Below, piece by piece: positions 33,274 through 41,765 of a DNA stretch of 64,000 bases. The notes below the pieces were generated by a model that made no database searches, had not been told where the DNA came from, and saw only the letters and a list, made by a program, of their open reading frames with translations. A program made the position numbers and the translations under genes. Numbering within the stretch: position 1 is the first letter of the stretch; each line of letters starts with the position of its first letter. The DNA comes from a bacterium (GTDB lineage: Bacteria; Zhuqueibacterota; QNDG01; JAGLOF01), in assembly GCA_016934955.1 (NCBI GenBank), contig JAFGRY010000043.1, positions 1 through 64,000 of the forward strand. Reading direction: 5' to 3'.

Positions 33274-34566
33274 ATGTGCACCGCCCTGGTCGTCGGCAAT
33301 ATGGTCGGTTCAGGTATTTTCCTGCTTCCGGCCGCGCTTGCCCCGTTCGGCGGTATCAGCATCTTCGGCTGGATCGTGACCGCCGGAGGCGCCGTCATCC
33401 TGGCGCTGATCTTCTCCCGGCTCAGCCGCTTCATCACCCGCGCGGGCGGGCCCTACGCATTCACCAGACTGGCCTTCGGCGATTTTCCCGGTTTTATCGT
33501 CGCCTGGGGATACTGGATCTCCATTCTCTGCGGAAATGCCGCCATCGCTGTCGCAATGACGGGATACCTCGGCGTACTTTTCCCCGTTCTCTCCGCCGCT
33601 CCCTGGGCGGCCTTTACGGTAACCATCGCATCGGTGTGGATTCTGACCCTGATCAACCTTCTGGGCATACGGGAATCGGGGATTGTCCAGATGACAACGG
33701 TCATCCTCAAGACGGCGCCTCTGGCGGCTATCGCCGTCTTCGGACTGCTGCGTCTGAATTTGGACCATTTCACTCCCCTCAACACCAGCGGTACCGATTC
33801 GTTCAGCGCGGTTACCGCGGCCGCGGCTCTGACGCTCTGGGCGTTCCTGGGACTTGAATCGGCCTCCATTCCCTCCGACTATGTGAAAAACCCGGCGCGC
33901 ACCATCCCCGCCGCGACGGTAACCGGCACGATGCTCGCGGCCCTGTTATACATCACTGCGACAGTTGCGGTGATGGGCGTTATCCCGCGGACGGTCCTGT
34001 CTCTCTCCAGCGCCCCTTTCGCCGATGCCGCCGCCTCGATCTGGGGCCGCCCGGCCCGGTACGCTGTGGCGGCCGGAGCCGCCATATCCTGTTTCGGCGC
34101 GCTCAACGGCTGGATTCTGCTGCAGGGACATCTGCCGCGCATCATCGCCGGGGACCGGCTGTTTCCCCGCGCTTTCTCCCGGACTACCCTTAAAGGGGCT
34201 CCGGTTTTCGGCCTCCTGCTGTCGAGCACGGCCGTCACGCTGCTGCTGATCCTCAATTACACCAAAGGCCTCGTGGCAAAATTCACCTTCATCATCATGC
34301 TCGCCACGCTGGCAACGCTGGTTCCCTATCTGTTCTGCAGCATATCGGAAATAATTATCCGGCGGAAAAACAGCAGCCTTCCGGCCGGCCGGCGAAGAGC
34401 GGGCCTGCTGCTCCTCTCCCTAGCCGGATTGCTCTATTCCGCCTGGGCCGTCGCAGGACTCGGCTGGAGTATCATCGGCTGGGGTCTGGGCCTGATGCTC
34501 ACCGGTGTTCCCGTCTATCTCTATGCCAGGCGCACGTTCTCCCGCGTTCAGCATCCTCCCCGCTGA
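33274..34566 (+). CDS. APC-family amino-acid permease
   Basis: 430 residues from ATG 33274 with about 12 hydrophobic helices, beginning VVGNMVGSGIFLLPAALAP, the substrate-binding helix 1 of APC transporters. Related proteins have 10-20 residues before this point, and the sequence directly upstream is open in frame (…RRALGFW) but offers no ATG, GTG or TTG after the previous stop; an AAGGAG sits at 33214-33219. A rare start codon or a change in the start region is possible. It imports amino acids or related amines in exchange or with protons; next to the methyl-transfer genes it could bring in their substrate, which is inference. Confidence 0.85.
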   Translation: MCTALVVGNMVGSGIFLLPAALAPFGGISIFGWIVTAGGAVILALIFSRLSRFITRAGGPYAFTRLAFGDFPGFIVAWGYWISILCGNAAIAVAMTGYLGVLFPVLSAAPWAAFTVTIASVWILTLINLLGIRESGIVQMTTVILKTAPLAAIAVFGLLRLNLDHFTPLNTSGTDSFSAVTAAAALTLWAFLGLESASIPSDYVKNPARTIPAATVTGTMLAALLYITATVAVMGVIPRTVLSLSSAPFADAAASIWGRPARYAVAAGAAISCFGALNGWILLQGHLPRIIAGDRLFPRAFSRTTLKGAPVFGLLLSSTAVTLLLILNYTKGLVAKFTFIIMLATLATLVPYLFCSISEIIIRRKNSSLPAGRRRAGLLLLSLAGLLYSAWAVAGLGWSIIGWGLGLMLTGVPVYLYARRTFSRVQHPPR

Positions 34567-34584
34567 TCACGGGGCCGACCCTTC

Positions 34585-34607
34585 CCGCTCTTCAGCGGTT
34601 TGATTTT
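34585..34607 (+). terminator. Weak terminator-like hairpin after the permease
   Basis: CCGCT, loop CTTC, AGCGG, then TTTGATTTT. The stem is only five base pairs. Confidence 0.35.
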
Positions 34608-34658
34608 GAAAAAAAAATCATTACATTACGGTCAACAATCCCAAGGAAGGCCCGTACC

Positions 34659-35573
34659 ATGGAAGATATTCTCGTCAAAGCGATCACCGCCGGCCTCGGA
34701 TTGCGGGCGGTCGCCTGTACCACGGACGCGCTTTCCAATCGCATCTGTCGCCAGCATGCGACCTCCCCCCTGGGGTCGGTGCTTCTCTCCCGGGCCCTTT
34801 CCGCGGCGGCCTGCCTGGGGGGGCTGGGCGGCAGGGACGAACGGGTCGCGCTTACATTCGAGGGAAACGGACCGGCGGGAATGATCCTGACCGAAGCCAA
34901 CGGCCGTGGTCATGTCAAAGGATTTATTGCCAATCCCGAGGTGGCCCCCGCACTCACCGGCGGAACCCTTGACCTGGGGGAAGCGCTTGGCAAGGCGGGG
35001 CTGCTCACCGTCACAAGGGACATCGGACTCGGGCAGCCCTATACCGGTACCGTCCACCTCATCACCAGTCTCATCGGCGACGACCTTGCCTTCTATCTCA
35101 GCGAATCGGAGCAGATCCCGTCGGCCGTGGGGGTGAGCTCCAGCCTCGATCAGGCTGGAGGGCTTCACCACTGCGGAGGATTTATCGTACAGTCACTTCC
35201 CCGGGAGGGGGGAAAGCCGGTGGATGATACTGTTCTGCAGGACATCGTCCACCGGATTGCCGGTATCGGCTCGCTCAATGAATGTATCGGCCGCGGCGGC
35301 GGCCCGGAGGCCCTCCTCGCTGCTATTTTCGGTGAGATCCCCTTTGAAATCATTCAGCGGACGCCTCTGGAATTCCGGTGCTCCTGCAGCAGGGAGCGCC
35401 TTTCCCGCGCTCTCACCGCCCTGGGCCGGGAGAGTATCGAAGCCATGATCGAAGATAGCGAGACCACCGAAGCCGTCTGCGAATATTGCCGGAAACGCTA
35501 CCTGTTCACGCGCGCTGAACTGGGGGCCGTTCTGGCTGCAATCAAGGGAAACGGGCATGAAAACACGAAATGA
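34659..35573 (+). CDS. hslO: Redox-regulated chaperone Hsp33
   Basis: 304 residues. The N-terminal domain has ATSPLGSVLLSRALSAAACL and GNGPAGMILTEANGRGHVKG, and the C-terminus has the redox zinc site CSCSRERL (CxC) and CEYCRKRY (CxxC), as in Hsp33. Oxidation releases zinc, unfolds the switch and turns on holdase activity, protecting the cytoplasm during oxidative stress. The ATG at 34659 follows AAGGAAGG. The next gene starts within its last codons (17-base overlap), so both are co-expressed. Confidence 0.93.
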   Translation: MEDILVKAITAGLGLRAVACTTDALSNRICRQHATSPLGSVLLSRALSAAACLGGLGGRDERVALTFEGNGPAGMILTEANGRGHVKGFIANPEVAPALTGGTLDLGEALGKAGLLTVTRDIGLGQPYTGTVHLITSLIGDDLAFYLSESEQIPSAVGVSSSLDQAGGLHHCGGFIVQSLPREGGKPVDDTVLQDIVHRIAGIGSLNECIGRGGGPEALLAAIFGEIPFEIIQRTPLEFRCSCSRERLSRALTALGRESIEAMIEDSETTEAVCEYCRKRYLFTRAELGAVLAAIKGNGHENTK

Positions 35574-35934
35574 GAAGGATTTTCCGGAAGTCACTGCTGC
35601 CCTCGGATGGCGGTATCACCACCTGGGCATACCCACCGGCACTCCCGTCCCGGGCGAGCGTTTTATCAGCGATCTCGGTATCTGGGTCGCCGGTTTCGAT
35701 ACCAGCCCCTTCGGGATTGAATGGATGCGTTTCGCCCCCGACTGCGCAGTGCATCCGCTGGTGCGCACTGTCCCCCATCTCGCATTTGTGGTGGATGATC
35801 TCGAAAAGGAGCTGTCCGGACGGGAGGTGATATGTGACATCTCGTCCCCCTGCAATGGGATTCGCGTGGCCATGATCGTCGACAACGGCGCTCCGATCGA
35901 ACTCATGGAATTCGATCGGGCCGATGGCTGCTGA
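35557..35934 (+). CDS. VOC-fold (glyoxalase-like) protein
   Basis: 125 residues. YHHLGIPTGTPVPGERFI and TVPHLAFVVDDLEKELSG, with PIELMEFD at the end, show one VOC-type beta-alpha module pair as in small lactoylglutathione-lyase-like proteins. The His near 22, His in PHLAF and Glu in IELMEF could make a metal site. Substrate unknown. It overlaps the hslO end by 17 bases; a role in oxidative or electrophile stress would fit that neighbour but is not shown. Confidence 0.72.
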   Translation: MKTRNEKDFPEVTAALGWRYHHLGIPTGTPVPGERFISDLGIWVAGFDTSPFGIEWMRFAPDCAVHPLVRTVPHLAFVVDDLEKELSGREVICDISSPCNGIRVAMIVDNGAPIELMEFDRADGC

Positions 35935-35955
35935 CGTGACAGGCAGGATAGAAAA

Positions 35956-35986
35956 CGCCTCCCGGAGGCATGTCAGCCGGGAGGCG
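35956..35986. terminator. Hairpin between convergent genes
   Basis: CGCCTCCCGG and CCGGGAGGCG with an 11-base loop. There is no T run, but it sits between the ends of two converging genes. Confidence 0.55.
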
Positions 35987-36006
35987 CTGCATATCGTGTT
36001 CTACGG

Positions 36007-38424
36007 TCACTGATTGATTACAGGCAGGAGAATACGCGACGGATATCGCTCTGAATGGTAGATGCGCTGTTTCGCGCTGATGTATTCAGTCTCCATTTCG
36101 TTGTGTCCGCCGGTGTTCAGGTTGCGGGAGAACAGGGGAAAGAGCGCCGAGGCGATCTCGACCCGAATGCGGTGACCCGGCCGGAACGTGATACCGGTCT
36201 GCCAGAGATCGATTGTATATGAATAGACGGTATCGGGCTCGACCGGAACCTCCCGTTTCGTCGATTCACGGAAACGGGCCCTGATCATGCCCCTGGCCAG
36301 TACCATTATCCTGCCCTGCTCATCGACATCCGAGAATGTGACGAACCAGTCGGTATCTCTTCCTGAAGTCGACGCGTACAGGATCGCCGAAAGCGGTCCG
36401 GCAACGGTCAGGGACGTGTCCAGGGGCGCGGTCTGAAACACGAGTATATCGGAACGTCTGTCCGTGACGCTGGTATGGAACGCGGCCGCCTTGCTTCGTT
36501 CCGCCTCGAGATCAACGCCGTCCTCCTTCTCCTTCCGTATTTCCTCCTCACTCTTGAAGTAATATTCCGGATACGGCGTCGGATCACCCGGATCATACAG
36601 GTACTCGTCGCAGTCGCGTGTTCCGGCCTGTTCAACGGTGAGCCGCCCGTCGCCCCGGGAGGTATTGGCGCCGCTGTCGCTGCTCAGATAAAGGGGCGTG
36701 AATTCCGTTTGGGGCAGCGGATAGTGCGGACCCGTCAGCCATCTGCCGGAGAACATATCGTACAGCATGACAAGCGGTTCGTCCAGGATATCGTTCTTTT
36801 CTCCTTTGAGCCAGTAATCGAACCATTTCAGATACCGGGTCTGCAGGTCGAGCGCCGCCTCCTGGCCCAGCACGTGACTCCCTATCCTGTTGGAGGACTC
36901 GGATGTGTGCCCCCAGGGTCCTATGATCAGTTTGAGATGCCGGTTCCCGGACTTCCTGAGCGCAAGATAATTCAGCTTTGAGCCGATGCCGTCGCCATCG
37001 AACCACCCGGACTGCAGAAACACCGGAATGGTGACATCGTGCAGCTTTTCCATAAAATTCGCCCGTTCCCAGTAGCCGGAGTTGACATTGTTCAGGATCC
37101 ATTTCCGCCAGTAGGGGTTCTTTTTCTTCAGCACTTTTTCATCAAGGTCGATCACCGGCAGCGACCGGAGAATCTCTTCGTATTGCCGTTCGTTGATTCT
37201 CTCCATAATACTGCCGCTGAGATCGGCCGTCGCCTCGCTCTCCAGTATCTCCGCCCACCAGAACGCGCCCAGGATGTAGAACACACCGTATTCATACGGA
37301 ATGTTGTAGAACGGATCAGGAGGGGCCACGTTGGGAATGATGGTGGTCAGATGGGGCGGCTTTTCCGCGGCGGCCCAGAGCTGTACCCATCCCACGTAGG
37401 AGCCGCCGATCATTCCGACTCGGCCGCTGGACCACTCCCGAGTGCCAAGCCATTCGACCGCGTCGTATCCGTCTTCCGGTTCGTTGACAAACGGTTCCCA
37501 GACGCCTTCCGAAGCAAAACGGCCGCGACAGTCCTGAACAGCGGTTACATATCCCCGTTTCGCCCAGTATGTCGCTTCCAGCTCCTGCATCTCCTTTTTA
37601 TAGGGCGTACGAATGAGAATGACAGGAAATCGCTCCAGGGAATCGCTTTGCGGCACATAGAGATCGGTGGAGAGACGAGTGCCATCACGCATCGGCATCA
37701 TCACGGTTCTCCGTTCAACACCGTATGCCGGCTGGGAGACGGTTGTATCGACGTTCCGCAGGGCCATAAGTGATTCGCATCCCTCCCGGACGTAGGCAGC
37801 GTACTGCACCGGCACGTCCATCATGTATATGACTCCCGCATCATCCGCCCAGATACCCAGCTTGATCCCGAGGAGCGTATACGCATACGTTCGCAGGGCT
37901 CTTCTCTCCCCGTCGACCATTGCCAGCGTTTCTCCGGTGTATTCGAGGGTGGCGTCAACCATCTGATTGGGGAAAAGAAAGCGGGGAAATGTCTGAACTC
38001 CTTTTACGTCATGATCGTACCTCCTGATCATCAGCGTTTCAAATACGGGATCATAGCTGCCGTACAGGATCGATCCGGGTGTGAAGGGAATACGATACTC
38101 TCTCTCCCCGGCCGTGAACACGGCCAGCGTATCGATCCGCCTTACGATAATGGTGTCTGTGGGAATCTCGATGACCGCACTGTTCCAGCTCCCGCTGCTG
38201 TCTGCGCCGATCCGGAATCCGTAGGAGATGTTCTGCCCGGCATAGTGGAGCGTGAACACCCGCTCGTAGTCTCCGTTCCCGTCAAGCTCGTAACGGATGG
38301 TGCCTATTCTGGAGTCATTTTTATAGAGTGAGAATACTCCGCTTTCCGCATACGCCCTTCTCTCCTGGGCATGCGCCGGCACCGCCAGCATGCACGCGAT
38401 GATATACACAACGATATGTTTCAT
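36007..38424 (-). CDS. Exported CocE/NonD-type X-Pro dipeptidyl-peptidase-like hydrolase
   Basis: 805 residues with a signal peptide (IVVYIIACMLAVPAHAQ). The first 230 residues are a beta-rich domain not present in standard CocE. The alpha/beta hydrolase starts near 240 (VMMPMRDGTRLSTDLYVP, FPVILIRTPYKK) and has nucleophile motif GGSYVGWVQ near 340 and the His in IIGPWGHTSES near 510. The C-terminal jelly-roll domain (about 600-805) has DTDWFVTFSDVDEQGRIMVL and RPGHRIRVEIASALFP. It cleaves ester or N-terminal peptide bonds in the periplasm or outside. GGAG lies seven bases before the ATG. Confidence 0.88.
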   Translation of the reverse strand: MKHIVVYIIACMLAVPAHAQERRAYAESGVFSLYKNDSRIGTIRYELDGNGDYERVFTLHYAGQNISYGFRIGADSSGSWNSAVIEIPTDTIIVRRIDTLAVFTAGEREYRIPFTPGSILYGSYDPVFETLMIRRYDHDVKGVQTFPRFLFPNQMVDATLEYTGETLAMVDGERRALRTYAYTLLGIKLGIWADDAGVIYMMDVPVQYAAYVREGCESLMALRNVDTTVSQPAYGVERRTVMMPMRDGTRLSTDLYVPQSDSLERFPVILIRTPYKKEMQELEATYWAKRGYVTAVQDCRGRFASEGVWEPFVNEPEDGYDAVEWLGTREWSSGRVGMIGGSYVGWVQLWAAAEKPPHLTTIIPNVAPPDPFYNIPYEYGVFYILGAFWWAEILESEATADLSGSIMERINERQYEEILRSLPVIDLDEKVLKKKNPYWRKWILNNVNSGYWERANFMEKLHDVTIPVFLQSGWFDGDGIGSKLNYLALRKSGNRHLKLIIGPWGHTSESSNRIGSHVLGQEAALDLQTRYLKWFDYWLKGEKNDILDEPLVMLYDMFSGRWLTGPHYPLPQTEFTPLYLSSDSGANTSRGDGRLTVEQAGTRDCDEYLYDPGDPTPYPEYYFKSEEEIRKEKEDGVDLEAERSKAAAFHTSVTDRRSDILVFQTAPLDTSLTVAGPLSAILYASTSGRDTDWFVTFSDVDEQGRIMVLARGMIRARFRESTKREVPVEPDTVYSYTIDLWQTGITFRPGHRIRVEIASALFPLFSRNLNTGGHNEMETEYISAKQRIYHSERYPSRILLPVINQ

Positions 38425-38532
38425 AGGGTTTCTCCCGCGCAGGTGAGTGATGGCGCGATATTATATATTATTTAATTATAAATTAAAACGGTGAGTCGGC
38501 CTGACTGAACGGATGAACAGGGGACCACTGAA

Positions 38533-38853
38533 TTATTCGTCTTCGACGACAACGGCGGTGCCGAACGCCAGCAGTTCAGCGGCGCCGCCCATGATCATCG
38601 AAGTGCTGAACCCCATGCCGACTACGGCATTGGCCCCCATACGCTCCGCATCCTCGAGCATTCTGTCGATGGCCTGTTCCCGGGATTCGGCCATCAGCTT
38701 GGTGTACTCTGTTATTTCCCCGCCGACCATATTCTTCAAGGCGGCCATGATATCCGAGCCCATACCCCTCGCCCTGATAGTGTTGCCCCGGGTGAGGCCC
38801 AGCACTGTAACGATTTTTTTCCCGGGGATGGTGTGGGTTGTCACGAGAATCAT
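38533..38853 (-). CDS. YbjQ/UPF0145 family protein
   Basis: 106 residues: GKKIVTVLGLTRGNTIRARG, then IDRMLEDAERMGANAVVGMG and AFGTAVVVEDE, the full signature of the YbjQ heavy-metal-binding-like pentameric family. Function is unknown. Its ATG overlaps the stop of the anti-sigma gene by four bases (ATGA), so it belongs to the sigma operon, unusual company for this family. Confidence 0.9.
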   Translation of the reverse strand: MILVTTHTIPGKKIVTVLGLTRGNTIRARGMGSDIMAALKNMVGGEITEYTKLMAESREQAIDRMLEDAERMGANAVVGMGFSTSMIMGGAAELLAFGTAVVVEDE

Positions 38854-39287
38854 CGCACCACTCCTTTGTATTTGTCAACCTTGATGGTCGCCATCCGTTC
38901 CCGGATGACATAGAGAAGCATGATGATGAAACCGACGACAATGGCTCCGACACTGATTCGGGAAAGCAGCGGTTCCTGAGTGTCCCTGAACATCTCGATC
39001 AGGGCGAATACGACCAGCGTCAGCCATCCGCCGATAATGAGAAGAAGACCGGACAGTTTCGCCCACCTGCTGTAGGGCCGTTTCCAGAGGGATTCCAGCA
39101 GCTCGTCTTCAGGCTCCCTGAATGAGACGCCGCCGAGCATATCCCCCGCCTGAAGCAGTTCATCGTAATCATCCCTGCAGGCTGCGCATTTTCGCAGGTG
39201 ATCGTGAATCTCGTTGGATTCATCATTGGTCAGTTCCTGGTCGATCAATCCAACCAGCAGTTTTTTGTATTTTTCGCAGTCTGTCAT
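38850..39287 (-). CDS. Zinc-finger anti-sigma factor with two membrane helices
   Basis: 145 residues from ATG 39287 (AGGGAG eight bases before). HDHLRKCAACRDDYDELLQ (about 28-46) holds the HxxxCxxC zinc motif that grips the sigma factor. Two membrane helices follow, near 80-97 (LSGLLLIIGGWLTLVVFAL) and 110-128 (ISVGAIVVGFIIMLLYVI). Almost nothing is exposed outside the membrane, so the signal may be sensed within the membrane or cytoplasm. Overlaps the sigma gene by four bases. Confidence 0.85.
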   Translation of the reverse strand: MTDCEKYKKLLVGLIDQELTNDESNEIHDHLRKCAACRDDYDELLQAGDMLGGVSFREPEDELLESLWKRPYSRWAKLSGLLLIIGGWLTLVVFALIEMFRDTQEPLLSRISVGAIVVGFIIMLLYVIRERMATIKVDKYKGVVR

Positions 39288-39853
39288 TGTGCACACTCCC
39301 TTTCAGACCGAATCATGGTTTCATATTCATGCTTGAAACTTTTTCGCGCGTGGAAGAGCCGGCTCATCACCGTGCCCCGGGGTATTGCCAGAATATCGGA
39401 GATCTCGTTGTAACACAGTCCCTGAATGTATTTCATGATAAGGATCTCCCGAAATTCCGGCTGCAGCCTGTCCAGCACTTCCCATATCTGTGTCTTCTGC
39501 TCCGACAGCAGCAGAATTGAATACGGGTTGTCGAATTCTTTTCCGGTTCTCTCTTGCCGGATCTGTTCCGCGTAATAGGTATCGGCGGTTTTTTTCCTGC
39601 TGAGCATATTGAGACAGCAGTTCCTGAGGATGCGGTAGAACCAGGGATAAAACCGGTCGAGCTGCTTGAGCCTGGGAAACGCGACAAACGCCCGGGTGAA
39701 GGATTCCTGGCAGGCGTCCGCTGCGTCTTCGCTGTTTCTCATAAGCGCACTGGCATGAAAAAAGGCTTCCCGGCGGTATTTTTTCACCAGATACTCGAAT
39801 CCCGCGGGATCCTGATGCCTGATGCAGAGTTTTATTGCTGTTTCTTCGTTCAT
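39284..39853 (-). CDS. ECF-type RNA polymerase sigma factor (second pair)
   Basis: 189 residues from ATG 39853 (a GTG lies one codon earlier). Region 2: FEYLVKKYRREAFFHASALM, DACQESFTRAFVAFP and YPWFYRILRNCCLNMLSRK. Region 4: LQPEFREILIMKYIQGLCYN and IPRGTVMSRLFHARKSF. It forms an operon with its anti-sigma and a YbjQ protein through ATGA overlaps. Distinct in sequence from the sigma at 7059, so the two answer different signals. Regulon unknown. Confidence 0.9.
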   Translation of the reverse strand: MNEETAIKLCIRHQDPAGFEYLVKKYRREAFFHASALMRNSEDAADACQESFTRAFVAFPRLKQLDRFYPWFYRILRNCCLNMLSRKKTADTYYAEQIRQERTGKEFDNPYSILLLSEQKTQIWEVLDRLQPEFREILIMKYIQGLCYNEISDILAIPRGTVMSRLFHARKSFKHEYETMIRSERECAQ

Positions 39854-39913
39854 CACCCCGTCCTGTCTTATGATGCTGGATAAACAACCAAATAGAAAAA
39901 ATATTCAAAAAGA

Positions 39914-41704
39914 TCAGTAATAATACCAGATGGTGCGGTAATCATCGGGGTTCTCACCCCGCCGCTCCAGTTCCTGCAGATATTTATGGATCGATACATC
40001 GGTGTCGACAAATGTATCAGCAAGGGAAAGATTCTTTTCCCAGGGATGAAACTCGTAGACCCGCCGCCCGTTGGGCAGCACCGCCAGAAGACTGTGATGC
40101 TGCATCGCCCGCACATAATTTTTCCCCAGTCCGGGTACGTTGTACACGGGTTCATCGGTTCTCATGAGACCGGGAGTCAAACGCGCCTCTTCCTTTATCT
40201 CCTGCCTGAGCCGCGCCATGGGCACACGGTAGCTCCGCGTCTCTTCCTTACCTTTGGTGTTGAAGGTGTAATAGGGATCGACACCGATGAGCCGCAGCGC
40301 CCGGCGCAGCGCAACCATCTCGAAGCGCCGGGAATTCTCGACGGTGAACACCGCCTGGTTATAGGTGGAAATGCCGTGCTGTTTCAGCCGCTGAATGACA
40401 TCCATGGATTCAGGAGTCACCTCGTACGGGTGTTCGAAATGCGTCACCATGGAAACGGCACGGATTCCCGGCCGATGATAGGAGGCGATTGTATCGATGA
40501 GCTGCTGAGTGAACCGCTGGGGAAGGACCACCGGCATCCTCGATCCGATTCTGATGCATTCGACATGATCAATCTCACTGAGAGCCTTAAGAATGCGGTC
40601 GATGGTCTTTCCGCTCATCATCAGCGGATCGCCGCCGGTTACCAGCACTTCGGTAATGCTTTTGTGGTCGGCGATCCAGTCTATAGCAGCCTGCAGTGTT
40701 TCATTCGCTGCCAGCGCCCTGCCCGGATTGCCGGTAATCTCCCAGTTGCGTTGGCAGTAGACACAGAACTGGCTGCAGGAATTGAAGGGTTTGAGGATGA
40801 CAATCATGGGATATCTGCGGGTGATCAGCTCGATGGGCGATGTGTTGTGTTCAAGCATAAAATCCGCTGAATGTTCCCTGATGCGGCTGTTTCGCATCAC
40901 CGTCTCCACATAGTTGAGCGGCGGGATCACCTGGGCCCGCACCGCATGGTCGAAACGGCGGCTCGGCTCCTTATCCATCAGCGAAACATAATAGGGAGTG
41001 ATCGCGAAGGGAAGATTGTTTTTCACCGCTTCCCTGATGCCCCTCGCTTCATCATCAGTCAGATCGATCAGTCGCGACAGTGTCGATTCGTCTCTGATTA
41101 CCCGTTTCAGGTGCCAGTGATAGTCTTGCCACTCGCGTTCCGTTGCGCCCATGACCTGCATAATCCGCGCTCTGTTCCGCTTCCTCTTTGTGATCACCCT
41201 TTCATCGAGACCGGTGCGGTACCGTGACACCTGTTTCGCGACGCTCTGAGCCATAATATCCAGCTGCCGTGACCGCTCGATCGACGCTTCCCGGCCCTGA
41301 AGATCAACATATTCGGGATATGCCTCACTGTCATAGATTCCCGTTTTCCCGCGCAGGGCGTAAAACATGTGGATCATCTCTTCAAAAAAGCCGTCGCTCA
41401 GGCTGTCGGGCAGATGGTCCAGGTCTTCTTTGGCAAGTTTCCAGAGCAGTTCCAGCATGCTGAAGCCGGCCATCTCCTCGCTCCGTACCGAGAGCATTTT
41501 CCGAAACGTATTCAGGCACTGGTTCTGAATCGCGAATTCCAGCGACTGCAGACGCTGCCACTTTCGGCTCAGATACTGCAGATGGTGCCCGATATGCGAA
41601 CGTAACAGAGAGCGGGCCATCTCAAGATCCTCCGCGTCTTTCAGCAGCCCATAGATAGTCGGGTTCGACGCAAACAGCTTTTCAATATAATTTTTTTGAA
41701 ACAT
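39914..41704 (-). CDS. KamA-family radical SAM protein (lysine 2,3-aminomutase-like)
   Basis: 596 residues, longer than the roughly 420 of KamA because of an N-terminal helical extension of about 180 residues. The radical SAM cluster motif is NSCSQFCVYCQRNWE near 310 (CxxxCxxC). TEVLVTGGDPLM follows, and VPGLGKNYVRAM near 540 supplies the Lys expected to hold pyridoxal phosphate. Such enzymes shift amino groups in amino acids, for example to make beta-lysine or 3-aminoglutamate; the substrate here is unknown. AGGAAGG precedes the ATG. It lies downstream of mutS in the same direction, 60 bases apart. Confidence 0.88.
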   Translation of the reverse strand: MFQKNYIEKLFASNPTIYGLLKDAEDLEMARSLLRSHIGHHLQYLSRKWQRLQSLEFAIQNQCLNTFRKMLSVRSEEMAGFSMLELLWKLAKEDLDHLPDSLSDGFFEEMIHMFYALRGKTGIYDSEAYPEYVDLQGREASIERSRQLDIMAQSVAKQVSRYRTGLDERVITKRKRNRARIMQVMGATEREWQDYHWHLKRVIRDESTLSRLIDLTDDEARGIREAVKNNLPFAITPYYVSLMDKEPSRRFDHAVRAQVIPPLNYVETVMRNSRIREHSADFMLEHNTSPIELITRRYPMIVILKPFNSCSQFCVYCQRNWEITGNPGRALAANETLQAAIDWIADHKSITEVLVTGGDPLMMSGKTIDRILKALSEIDHVECIRIGSRMPVVLPQRFTQQLIDTIASYHRPGIRAVSMVTHFEHPYEVTPESMDVIQRLKQHGISTYNQAVFTVENSRRFEMVALRRALRLIGVDPYYTFNTKGKEETRSYRVPMARLRQEIKEEARLTPGLMRTDEPVYNVPGLGKNYVRAMQHHSLLAVLPNGRRVYEFHPWEKNLSLADTFVDTDVSIHKYLQELERRGENPDDYRTIWYYY

Positions 41705-41765
41705 ATTAAATCCTTCCTGGTGCTGGACGGCTTCCCGGTCAGCGCCGTAACGACCGTGCCTTGAT

